DNA from: Holacanthus passer
Taxonomy: Eukaryota; Chordata; Actinopteri; Pomacanthidae
Direction: 5' to 3'
DNA: 64,000 nt
Assembly: GCA_025331565.1 (NCBI GenBank)
Contig: JAFREQ010000063.1
Span: 2,598,501-2,662,500 of the forward strand
A model generated the notes under the pieces. That model worked only from the letters and a program-made list of their open reading frames with translations, had not been told where the DNA came from and made no database searches. The position numbers were made by a program, and so were the translations under genes. This document shows, piece by piece, positions 44,241 to 64,000 of the stretch. Positions within the stretch are counted from its first letter, which is position 1. Each line of letters opens with the position of its first letter.

Positions 44241-46969
44241 ATTGGATCTGGGCAAAATTAGATAGGATATTTTCATAAGATGGTGTGGGAGTGAGAGTGT
44301 TCACAACAGAAAGGGGTGTTTTTGCTGCATGATCTGCAGTTTTACAGATGCTTTGTGATCAACTGTCAACTTAATTTCTGGTTTATGCAAATGTTTTTAG
44401 CCATGCTGTTAGTCGGTCTGCCATTTTGGTCCAGTAACTTAGACCGGGGCTGGATAGACTGTGGTGTCAGCATTTTGGTTTCAATGGTGGTTCAATGATA
44501 GAATGAACAAATTATTATCTTTATGGGGTGAGAAATGCCACACAAATATAACAATATGCTTGCATGTGTTGTCTTTTATCATGTGTGGGCAGTTGGAGTG
44601 GCTCACAGATTTCAGTCAGAAGACAGATTTTATGGTGATGATGGTGAACATGGTAAACAGAATACATGCTTAACATCAGTATGTATGTTAAAACTGTGGC
44701 CATGTTAACATGCTGAAGAGACACTGAAGTGGCTGCAAACTCATGGTCTTGTTATCATGCAGCTTATCTCTTGGTAATGCAGAGCGGGATGTCTTGATTT
44801 CAGTGTTCCAGTAGAAAACATTGTGTCTCATGGAGGACCACAGGAAGAGATAAAAAGAGAATATGGACTCTTCATCATCAAAGAAACCTCACACAAGGTT
44901 TTTTTTCCAGACATAGTTTTTATATTATTTCAGCTGGAAGCTTCTCACAATCTACAATTAGGGGATATGTGGACCTTGAAGATTTAAAACCAAATGCAAA
45001 TGCACCACTGTCGACTATTATGAGTTGCAGTTCATTATTCATTACTGATGCAACAACAGGGCCTTTTGTAGCAACGAGTTTATATTGTATGTTTCAGTGA
45101 GGCAGGAAAAACAGTGAGGTTGTACCTGGGGTGGCGACAGAGTATCAGAGTTATACAAACTGTGCAGGTTGCACTTTCTCTCAGTATTTTTCCTTTTTAA
45201 ATTGAGTGTCAATCAAAGCTGTGGGCTCTCCTCTTCTAACAAGGCTTGGATTATTGTTGTCATGTAAAAGAGGAGCGTTTCTTTCATGACAAAATTATGT
45301 GGTGGTTTCATTTTCTACAAGGCGGCACTGAGATGAACAAAACAGAGCAAGAACAAAAATAGGACATGACATAATGAGACAGACTTTGAAGATGCATCAT
45401 AAAAAATGTTGGAAGCACCTTGCTTGCAAGACTGAAAATATTTATGACAGCTTCTGATGTGCTGAAATCACCACATGCACACGTAGAACAAAAGACAAGC
45501 GAGGCTGAAATGTGCAGATGGGGACAGACGACACATTTTGAGCTCAGGCAGCAATGACTCAATGTGTATTTAATGCGAATACAGCTTGAGAAAGGGTAAA
45601 CTCAGCTTTGGAGACCTGTCTTCTTCTTCATCAGTACTGAACTTGTGCTTTCAGAGCTGTAACTCTCAGACCATTCGCTTGGATCTGATGAGTCCCACTA
45701 ATTTATCCCAGTTCCTGAGCTTGTAAGTTCATTCTTGACCACGGAGGAATTTGAAAAAAATAATTTGAACTCAAGGTTTAGTCACTGGCTTTTTCCAGAG
45801 TTTTTGTCCCGTCCTTAACCCCCTGTATGATCAAGATCAGCACTGAGGTTACACAAGCAAAATCCATTCACTGATGAAGACTGTGAATTGCTGTTGTGAA
45901 ATGTGAAATGTTCATGGAGGTAGTAAATCTGCATTTTGTAATGTATGAGTGAATTACATATGCATAGAAATAGTGCAATTCTCAGGTGGATAAAAAGCAC
46001 CAGGAGATGAAAAAGGTCCTTTGTTACATTAGTGTTTCTGTGGCAAAGCTTTCATTTATCAAAAGCATTTCAACTCCATGTTTTTAGACTGTGGAGTATA
46101 ACTGCCTGTACATTGGTATACACTGGGTTTTCAAAGTTCGTCCTCAGAGTGACTGAGGAGGAGCAGCATGGACCTCCTCTCTGTCAACACCAGGTGGTGC
46201 TCAAGCTATCAGATGGGGACAGGAAGCTGCTGTTGTCATGGTTTCAGGTGCGGTGGAGACACAATACTTGATGCTAATTGGTGGAAAGAGAAAGAGAGAG
46301 AGAGAGGTAGAGGTTGTTGCTACCTCTCTTTCTTTTTTTTTTGGTTTTATATCTGCATCTCTATATTTAGTCTGGCATGTAAAAGCATCACTAACATTTA
46401 CTCCAAAAGAGGAATCAGATGAGATAGATGGAGGAATAATGTGTAGGAAACACGGAGTTATAAAAATGAACTAAAAGAATGAAGATTTTATAATTGTACA
46501 ATATACCCTATAGTGTAGTATTATGTATATATTTAAGTGCCACATTACTTTGTTACATATTTCTTAACCTTTTTCTGTGTTGATTTCAGTTATTCATATG
46601 GCTGCAACTGCACAAGTTTCTAAAATTGATCATAATAATAGTAATAACTTATCTTGTGTTCAGTAAATGTGTGCATTCATATACATCTAAAACTACTACT
46701 GAATCAACTTCCTCTCTTTATCTGTATGTACCTGTCTCCTTCCATCATTGTCTGTGCCTTTCTCTCCTTATTTGGATTTTCTCAAGGTTATGCAGAGGGT
46801 ATCATCGTCACATGACTTCACAATGCACCGCTGATGTAATGTTATGGATGTCTGATAAGCTATTGTTATGCAACCGGTGTTTGATTGGAGGATGCACAAT
46901 GTCTCTCTCCATCCCTTCTAGGGTCCTGCTCTCCTGGTCTCTGATAAACAGTATCATCACCCCACTATC
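44241..46969. other. gene-free stretch
   Basis: No supported gene. There is a (GA)n run at about 46290-46304 and a T run near 46330. Short frames on both strands have no recognisable domain. Confidence 0.5.
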
Positions 46970-47480
46970 CAAAACAACCCATTTATCATGATCGCTTCCT
47001 CTGCCACATCATAGACAAACGCACATCTCTGACAGTGTTGTTTACAGAGGGGTTCAGCCATTTTATCCCGATAGCTTGGCATTGGCATCAAACATGCGGT
47101 CTGCATCTGCTCGCCTGGAATTAAAAGGGCTTTTATCCAAACCTCCTTGGCACACACAGGGAATTTAAATTTAGACGTTGAACGGGAGCAGCAGCAGGTA
47201 TCCGAATAGCGGGAACAACAACAAAGACTAAGGCCCACTGATAAATAGCTGCCATTTGATTGGTGGCGATAAAAGAGTCATGTGTCCTGGTGTATCTTTA
47301 ATGGCATGTTGGAGGCCACAGAGGCTCCATCCTGCCACAGTGCAGCTGTGCTACTTTGGATTAAGCCTCTGTATTGTGTTGCCTGCCTTTGTCTCCTGCC
47401 TATTCATGAAATGCTGGGCAACATGTCATCGCTCCCATATCTACAAATAAACCTATGGGGCTCTCTGTCATCGATGGAGT
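46970..47480. promoter_or_regulatory. possible conserved non-coding element
   Basis: About 500 bp of low-repeat sequence with CCCATTTATCATGATCGC, GCCATTTTATCCCGATAGC, CTGGAATTAAAAGGGC, CCATTTGATTGGTGGCGATA and similar motif-rich text (GATA, HOX/CDX-like). The short frames through it do not resemble proteins. Enhancer status is inference. Confidence 0.27.
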
Positions 47481-48759
47481 CGTAGATACAGCTAAACGAT
47501 GAAAGTTAACCAACTGTGTAATCCACCTGTCAAATTGTCTTTTACTATGATTTAGTGTTGTTTACATTTACAAAGTTAAAAATGCCATTTTATTTTGTAG
47601 TGTGAGTCATTCCAACATATAAATAAATTGAGAAGAAATAAAAAGTAGACTTAATGGACTTAACTATTCCCACAGACATGAATTTTATTACATAGGAAAG
47701 TAATGCATCATCAAATTAAATTCAGATCCAAGACAGACAAAATAAACTCAGTGTGTCACAAGAGATTTCAGCTAAAAACCTACCAAAGAGATAAAGTAAA
47801 CAAAGGCAGGCCGGTCACATGAGGAGGGTGAACGAGCTGCTGGGGTGTGCCAGGTTGGATGTCTGCCCGGTCCGATGACCGGGGAAACCAGGGCCGCAAC
47901 AATCAGACAGTCCCGGATGAGCTCGCCTTCAAACTGATCGATGAAATGTTAATGTGGAAAACAAGGATCCAGAGAACGCTTGTCATGATCTAAAATAGGC
48001 TACAGGGTCACTGTTTAAGAAACTTGAACCTTGATGGAGGCTTATCATGAGTCAGATGGCTGTGGAATGTAATGTGGAATCTGCATGGTGATCCTGATTT
48101 TTTTTTTTTTAAATAACCATGATTGAGAGAATGGAGATAAATGAAAGGATGATCTGAAATTCAAGTGTGAAACTGATTATCATGATCTGGAGGGAGAATA
48201 GGTTCGGGTTTGTGTTTCAGTGATGCAGCTAAAGCCTTCGCTTCTCGTCCATACAAAGCAGAAAATTGCTGCCTCTTTTCAATGTGAACCTGCAAACAGA
48301 GATTTTCAATTATGAGGAGAGCGCTCTCGAAAATGTGGATGAGTACATGGTTTATTGTTGCAGAAGAGGCTCAATCAGGGAGACAGAAAAACCACAGTGC
48401 AGCAGCGCCTGGTTCTGCCTGCCTCATTTTTTCACTTGTTGTTATTTGTTTTTTAATAAAGAACTTATTGAGAGATGTGTCATTACAGCACACACACACA
48501 TCTTCTGTGGGACTTTGTGATTGCTGTAGGAAGAAAATAGATTTGATTTCTTTTAAAAAATAAGGCTGAACCAATGTGGATGATGTATTCAATTTGATTT
48601 CAGGGGTTCAATCACAAAGATTATGACTGTAATCTGCAAGAAAATTGTGGCTATAACGAAACTGACTACACAGTTTTGAGGTTATTTTTACTTCTTGACC
48701 TAATGTTTCATGGTTGTAAATGATGATAAGAGCACTTTTCTGCAAGTAATCAGTATTCT
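47481..48759. other. gene-free stretch
   Basis: A small CpG-containing block sits at about 47810-47940 (GGCCGGTCACATG, GCCCGGTCCGATGACCGGGG) with an internal inverted repeat around GGTC...GACCGG. No exon recognised. Confidence 0.45.
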
Positions 48760-49030
48760 GCACACTTTAAAAGTCACCTGTCTCGTGTATCTTCAGTTCT
48801 GTGCCAGTAAGCGACCCTCCCTCCTGCTTAATTAGAGCATATTGCCCACCGCCTCCTCCATTTATCACCCTCTGTCATCTTCCCTGGTGTTTCATCGTGT
48901 TTACAAAGGAGCCTAACAGGTTTAATTTAAGATACAATGATTATTAATAAAGGTGATGCTCGTACATGTCTCGGTGCGTCAGTAAGTGGCCCTGAAAGGC
49001 AGATCCAGTCTTTGATTACTGAATTTGTTT
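48760..49030. promoter_or_regulatory. possible conserved non-coding element
   Basis: Low-repeat block containing CCTGCTTAATTAGAGC, TCCATTTATCACCC, GTGTTTACAAAGG (FOX-like) and GATTATTAATAAAGG. Called on composition and motif density only. Confidence 0.25.
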
Positions 49031-49605
49031 GATGTGCGGCACCTTTTTGTGGTCGAGACTGAGGTTTGCATTTTGAATGGTGAACCAGGAATTATATTGT
49101 AACTAGGACTCTGTCAAGTACACACATTTACACAGAGTCACACTCAAGTATAGAGCAGAGAAACTGGAGCATAGACTCAGATTAATGTATCCTTACTTTA
49201 CTTGACAGTGTACATTTATTCATATTAAAGCAGCATCTCTGACCTCTGTCAACCTCCATTTATCGGATCACTGACAAGTCTCTGGCACAGGTCCTGCCCA
49301 CTGAGCTACGGTGACCTGTTGGTGACACAAAGAATCAGGTTATAGTGTAATTTTACTACAGAGAAGGGTAAAGAGGCAACACGTTACCAGACATGGAACA
49401 GTGATGTCTCATTTGTTTGGCTTGAGAATGTGAAAATGTGAATAGGGGATTCTCGATGAATGTGTCTTTGTGGCATACATTTCAGCAAATGATGAAGTAA
49501 CTGATGATTCTCTTGCCTCCACAGTGCAGGGAAATAAAAATGTCAAGTGCACATATCACCGCAAGGGCTGATTGATTTTTAGGAAATCACCACTGTGGTG
49601 TCAAA

Positions 49606-49727
49606 TTTAAAGGACATTTCGGGAACCACGCTTAGTGGTTTCCCGCTGTTCGAGTTAGATGAGAGGATCAATACCACTCTCATATCTGTTTCTTAAATAC
49701 AAAAATATCCAACTATTCCTTTAAAAG
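49606..49727 (+). repeat. internally deleted teleost MITE (TTAAAGGA...TTCCTTTAA ends)
   Basis: The left part matches the start of a widespread fish element I recognise: TTTAAAGGACATTTCGGGAA, CGCTTAGTGGTTTCC, CGAGTTAGATGAGAGGATC and ATACCACTCTCATATCTG. It then jumps to that element's right end (AAAAATATCCAACTATTCC then TTTAAA). The normal middle (rich in GTTAGCTTAGC) is missing. Confidence 0.65.
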
Positions 49728-51260
49728 GGACTTTCATCAGTGAAACAGAATTTTGCAAATTAATTTTTTTGTCCAAAAATTCATCATTTTACAAGTAGCA
49801 CCTAATATCAGCTGTACAGATTTCGATCACATTACAGATTTGTCATTGTGTCATTGTGTCTTGTGATTTTACAGGTTAAGAGGATAGATATTAACGATCA
49901 TTAATATTAAACAACCTGGTGATATCCTGCAGCAATATTAAATGTTAATTATTCACTTGAGAATTTACGATACTGATATGGACATTTGCAGTACACAGAC
50001 ATATTTGGACCACAGCTGAGGTACGGAACATTTTCTTCAAAGAACAAACTGTACCTGATAATCCCGCCGCAGCCTCACACATGTATATCCTGTCTGCATT
50101 ATGGAGTCAAGACAACAGGAAATTGCTGTGTCCAAATTTTTCTTTCCCCTGGAGAGTTTGACAGAAATATCAGTGAATCACAATCTGAGGCTTCTGAGGA
50201 GATATTCTTAAACCAACACTCTCCATATATGAAAGTTCAAGGCTATTTAATAATTCAAAGAAAGGCCAACTTTAGAGTTTACATGATGTGATAACAGCAT
50301 ATTTTATAGGTCTATATACAAACAACTTGTGCAAGTTTCCACATGAATGCAAGTTGATATGTCCTGTGGCAGAAGAGGCAGCCAGAAAAGGGAGAGACAT
50401 ACAGATTTCTTTTTAAGAAAAATACTTAAGACTTTACATGTGACAATATCATACATTTCCAATAAAGTGGCCTTTTTTCACCATAAGAGCATGAGGTCAA
50501 AATAAATCTGTTTTTGGCTGTTGAGGGGAACAGCATTGCAAAAAAAGGAGATCAGAGTCACTGATATTTTGACCTTCTTAAGGCTTATTTAGAGGTTTAA
50601 TATACATTTTTTAGCACATTTGTTGGTAGGCTCGATTGCTGATTGAAGCCTTTTTACCTATTTTTAATCATTGATTGAATTTCAGGCTGAGGAATAAATA
50701 TCACATCTTATTTATAGAACTGCAGCCTGAATGAGATCAATAACTAATTTTGCTACACACTATACAGATCAAATATATCATACAAGACAAGACAGGGACA
50801 GTTAGAGGAACTAGTTGTTGTCTTTGATTTTGTTTCCCTCGTGTTGGCTGCATGTGAAACACTGACATCATTGCCACACCATAAAATTCCCAGCATGCTC
50901 GCAGGGAGCGATGATGTATTTCTCTCTGGGGTGTGTTGGTGACTTCTCTATTAAACGGTGAGCCAATAAACCTGCAGAGGAAGCAGAGCTCTGAACCAAT
51001 GGCTGAATTTCCGTCATTGGTCTCTGGCTGCCATTTGTGTCGAGCTGCTGCTTCATCAAGCTGCACACAATCAGCCAGAGGGAGACTGGAAGTTGTGTAA
51101 CCAACAGTGAGGGAAGCTTTGCCACAAAACTCCAGCTCTATTTTGGCTGCTTTAAAAGTCTACTTCAAGAAAAATATAATGGTTTTATTAAAGTTATTCT
51201 ATTCTGAAGTAACTTGTAATCAACATCTTCATATAGCTTCTTATTTACCTCTTATAAGCA
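49728..51260. other. gene-free stretch upstream of ppp2ca
   Basis: AT-rich; no gene or recognised repeat. Confidence 0.5.
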
Positions 51261-51871
51261 CATGTTGGTGGGTTTAGCAGCCAGGAAGGTTCAGACACAC
51301 TGTGAATTCAAGCCACATTCCCCATTTACAGCTGCCCTCATTCAGACTGTCAGTGTCAGACCTGTAACATCTCTTTTAGCTGTGGCAGGAAAAGTCCTCT
51401 CAGGTTTTAATTGCAGTGTCACTAACTGCTTCATTAATGCATGTCTGTATGTAATCAGGTACTTCGTAGACAAGGAAAGGTAGGTGAATGTTCGAATCAA
51501 ACAAGCATTTGTATGTAAAATTCAAAAAACAATGTTTAAGCCTGTTTGCTCTGAAAGACTTTGTCTTTATGTATTGTGCAGCAAAGTGATGCCCCAAAAA
51601 GGTTGTTAAAAGCTTATTGTGCAGTTAAAAATAAGGGTGAGCTCAGATAAAGTGGGTTTGTTCTCTACGCATGTGTCACATGATTACTCTGCATTTCTCA
51701 GAGGTAGTCAAGAAAGTTGCAATAAACCTTTGACCTTGTCCTCCATATAGCTTCTTATTTACTTCTGTAGTCAATAAGTAGTGAGACTGACTTGTTATAG
51801 GGCAATAAAGTGATCAATTTTTAACCTTAAATGTGACACAACATGACGTAATTGGTCAACGACACATCATG
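51261..51871 (+). repeat. direct duplication flanking ppp2ca exon 1, upstream copy
   Basis: Starts CATGTTGGTGGGTTTAGCAG and aligns with 53026-53986 at high identity in blocks, ending at ACATGACGTAATTGG and ACACATCATG. Inside are two AATAAA motifs, in GCAATAAACCT and GGCAATAAAGTG. No reading frame is maintained between the copies, so the unit looks non-coding. I do not recognise it as a named transposon. Confidence 0.88.
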
Positions 51872-52389
51872 TTTATGTGTGTGTTTTAAGCTTTTCACAT
51901 ATGATATATTTGAAAATATATGCTGTTAAATATATGCTGTATATATAATGTATATACTCCACCATCAACCTTTAGGTTAAGGTGGCTACTTTGTTTGCTT
52001 CAATGCACACGCACACACAAGCACGTATATAAAAGGACATTTTGGCCTTTTTCAGAAGTGTCTCTAGAAATGATCGAACAGTCTGTAAGCCTACAGTTTA
52101 GTAATTGTTCTAACCAAACCAGGTGAAAAGCTCAATAAAGGCACAAAGTACTCCAGGCATCAGCATTTTTGAACTCACCTGACAGTGGTATTAATGTTTA
52201 AATATTTATATCTTATCAGTTAATTCCAAGTTCAGAGTTTGACCTCTTGATACTGAAGAAACAAAGTGGAGGCCAGGAATGACAGAACATGCAAAAATAA
52301 GTAAATAACATTAAAATATCCAATGCAAAGAAATGTTTTCCCAGCTCTCCACATCCATATATAACGTTAAGCATTTGTTTTGTTTTCAT

Positions 52390-52716
52390 TAACAGGAGTT
52401 CCTCAGCCGCCATGCTTTTATTTCGAAGGTCACACCGGAAGTCGATTGTTATTGCGGGCAGCTCCATATAAACAAACTTCAGGGTGGATCAGCAACCGAC
52501 GTCTCTGCCTCCTCCTTCACTTTGAATCCAGCCAGATCACAGCGACTTGGCAGCCAGAGCTACTTACATGCGTCTGTTAGCCGGAGAGCGAACAGCAGCC
52601 GCCGTGTTCGTTTTCTAAAGCCTCTGGAGAGAAGAAGAAAAAGAAGAAGAAAACCCGGAAGAGTCGCCTCCGAACCGAACCGACGTTAGCGGCTAACGAA
52701 GCGCAGCGACACAGAC
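52390..52716 (+). promoter_or_regulatory. ppp2ca: promoter and 5' UTR of ppp2ca
   Basis: A YY1-type GCCGCCATG lies at 52406-52414, an ETS site ACCGGAAGT at 52434-52442 and a TATAAA box at 52467-52472. These suggest a start near 52495-52500 and a 5' UTR of about 220 nt. The UTR holds a purine-rich stretch (52625-52655), a short upstream ORF, and the palindrome CGTTAGC-G-GCTAACG at 52684-52698 just before the ATG. Confidence 0.55.
52568..52618 (+). other. upstream ORF (16 codons) in the ppp2ca 5' leader
   Basis: ATG at 52568 followed by 15 sense codons and TAA at 52616-52618, ending 98 nt before the ppp2ca ATG. It is inside the predicted leader if transcription starts near 52497. It could lower main-ORF initiation; its use is inference. 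Confidence 0.4.
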
Positions 52717-62186
<9,470 letters not shown>

Positions 62187-62698
62187 AATCTGACCTATGA
62201 CCCTTGTACAGTCAGGTCCAGTATTGCCATGATGTATGACCTTCAACCAATAACAACATGAATGAGGACGGGGAGGGTGGGAGACTGGGGGGGCTACACA
62301 GCAGTGCACATTGTATATCCACACAAAGACCTATTTAAGCATTTAGCGAAAAACAGTGTGTGTCTATGAATGGACCAAAAGGTGTGTGCCATAATCATTA
62401 CAATATTCATTGCTGAGGACTTGCATTGAAAATCTCCCCCACTATGTAAGACAGTGATGTTTAAATTCCTCATCCTGTACATGTGTAGCTGGACTGATGG
62501 CACCGAGGTCCAAGAAGAAAATTTGCTACTTTGAATGCGGCTGTTTGAACCCCACATGCCATGGCTTATATTTAGGAGATCTGAACGTGATCTGTTTGCA
62601 CTTTTGTAAATCTAAAGAAATGTAACATATGTCAAAAGAAGGAAATTATGACACTACAGATGTTTTTTTTTTCTTTTTGATTTTTTTTAAAAATTACA

Positions 62699-62704
62699 AA
62701 TAAA
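62699..62704 (+). terminator. ppp2ca: proximal AATAAA poly(A) signal of ppp2ca
   Basis: AATAAA 513 nt after the stop, preceded by T-rich sequence and followed within 30 nt by CAAGGTTTCTTT and later TGTGTAACTTTT. Confidence 0.65.
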
Positions 62705-62883
62705 GCCCCCATCAGGCAAGTTTTACACAAGGTTTCTTTATCCTGTGTAACTTTTAAGGAAAACTCTTCTTCTGCAGTCACCCAGCTTGGTGTAAATCAT
62801 AGACAGATGATGGAGTGTTCATCCACATCAACTCACTGACTCCCTCTGAACTACAGAGTCTGTATTAACCAAACCATTTGAAT

Positions 62884-62889
62884 AATAAA
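62884..62889 (+). terminator. ppp2ca: distal AATAAA poly(A) signal of ppp2ca
   Basis: Second AATAAA 185 nt further on, followed by the GU/U-rich TGTGCTGTTTTCTTTCTTTCC. Two sites suggest alternative 3' ends. Confidence 0.6.
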
Positions 62890-62919
62890 GATGAAGGTGG
62901 CTCCTTGATGTGACTGTGC

Positions 62920-64000
62920 TGTTTTCTTTCTTTCCTGTTTATGATACTGCACAAATTTGCCCTGAATGAAATGACAACTGGTCTGGCTAACAAGGTCCCT
63001 TTGACCTGTGATTTAATTTTGGATTTAACTAACTCCCAGCCAGGTCACCAGCCAGAGAGTAGGTCAACCGCCTGTGCCGCAGGTTGGCCACGGAAGAGGT
63101 TTCCACACCGATGACCGTCTTCGTCCTGGAGAGTGTCTGTCTCACAGCTAGATGCCTTATCATGATAATTAGACTGAGCATATAAGTTGTATACTACTAA
63201 TTAGGTGTCAAAGGGCAATAATTGTGTTCACACCAACAATCCTTACTGGCAAGATGGAAGAAGGTTGTAATGAACCAGGCGTTGATGTCTGACAGACATG
63301 AACATATCTGCTTATTTTAAATACAATAATACAATTTCTTGATAACATTTTTGATTTTTTGATATTAATAGGTTTCCTTGTATCAATTGGTTTTAAAAAA
63401 ATAAAAAATAATACAATTATGAGAAACTCAAATTAAAAAGACTCCTGAAAAGGTCAAAATTCAGACACATTTGAATTTTCATGGAGTTCAAAATGTGTGA
63501 TGTGGAGTCAAACTATAACAGAATTTATATGATTGGAAATGATTCCAGCCCAAATAATATAATTCATTTTCCAGTTGTTTTTTTTGTTACACACACATTA
63601 TAAAATATAAACCTACCAAATGAGTGTGTTGTCTTTTATTTCCCTTTGCAGCCAGGACAAAAACACACTTTTAACATTTTTACTATTACTTATGAAAAAA
63701 GCAGTAGTGATGCAACAATTAGAAATAGTGACTAAAAATATTCATGCACTCAAAACTAAGCAATAAAAGCTTTCGAGGAGGAGCACTTGAACGCACCATA
63801 GAATCAGCTAGAAAGGGCCTGTGATGAGAAGAAAGCGCCCCCCAATGGTCACTATAAGAGTAACAACACTAAATCCGCCTTTTTTTTGCTATATTAAAAA
63901 ATAAAGTATGAAGCAAATTATGCACATAGACCTAAAGCATGTTTTCCTAAAGTGTAAAGTTGAGTTAATATTGGCAAAATATATTTTAATATAATAAGTA
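62920..64000. other. gene-free stretch downstream of ppp2ca
   Basis: AT-rich sequence. No exon, RNA gene or recognised repeat before the window end. Confidence 0.55.

Overview
This is vertebrate, almost certainly teleost (percomorph-type), genomic DNA. It contains three intron-bearing genes with GT-AG splice sites, long introns, abundant (CA)n/(GA)n microsatellites, and several dispersed repeats that I recognise as common in ray-finned fish genomes. There are no bacterial genes, operons, CRISPR arrays, rRNA genes or tRNA genes that I could support. I found no undescribed biological system. The window looks like an ordinary conserved vertebrate gene neighbourhood with interesting non-coding architecture.

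Three protein-coding genes can be rebuilt exon by exon. cdkn2aipnl (+, CDS 27186-28233, 3 exons, 108 aa) encodes a small XRN2-binding XTBD protein. ube2b/rad6b (-, CDS 37882 down to 30947, 6 exons, 152 aa) encodes the RAD6-type ubiquitin-conjugating enzyme with catalytic Cys88. ppp2ca (+, CDS 52717-62186, 7 exons, 309 aa) encodes the catalytic subunit of protein phosphatase 2A, with all six metal ligands and the TPDYFL tail. The same three neighbours sit together in human 5q31.1. The order and relative orientations match that locus read in reverse, except that I see no CDKL3-like exons between ube2b and ppp2ca. cdkn2aipnl and ube2b are tail to tail; ube2b and ppp2ca are head to head across about 14 kb.

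Positions 1-16 kb hold no convincing exons but many CA/TG, GA and polypurine tracts plus dispersed repeats. A CpG-rich, promoter-like segment lies at about 16.35-17.87 kb, with a (CG)n(TG)n Z-DNA-type tract and a poly-A/(GA)n tract. By synteny it could be the distant 5' end of a jade2-like gene running leftwards, but no coding exon of such a gene is visible. Directly to its right is a tandem duplication (17.9-18.87 kb). From 18.9 to 27.0 kb the sequence is AT-rich and gene-free with repeat remnants. The 38-52 kb intergenic interval holds a threefold local repeat, three dispersed repeats, and several less repetitive blocks that look like conserved non-coding (enhancer) DNA by eye. The first exons of both ube2b and ppp2ca are flanked by direct duplications.

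The three genes are not a functional pathway. They are housekeeping genes for ubiquitination in DNA-damage tolerance, XRN2-linked RNA metabolism, and serine/threonine dephosphorylation. Limits: splice sites were assigned by eye from the reading frame and known family sequences. Transcription starts, poly(A) sites, enhancers and repeat boundaries are approximate.
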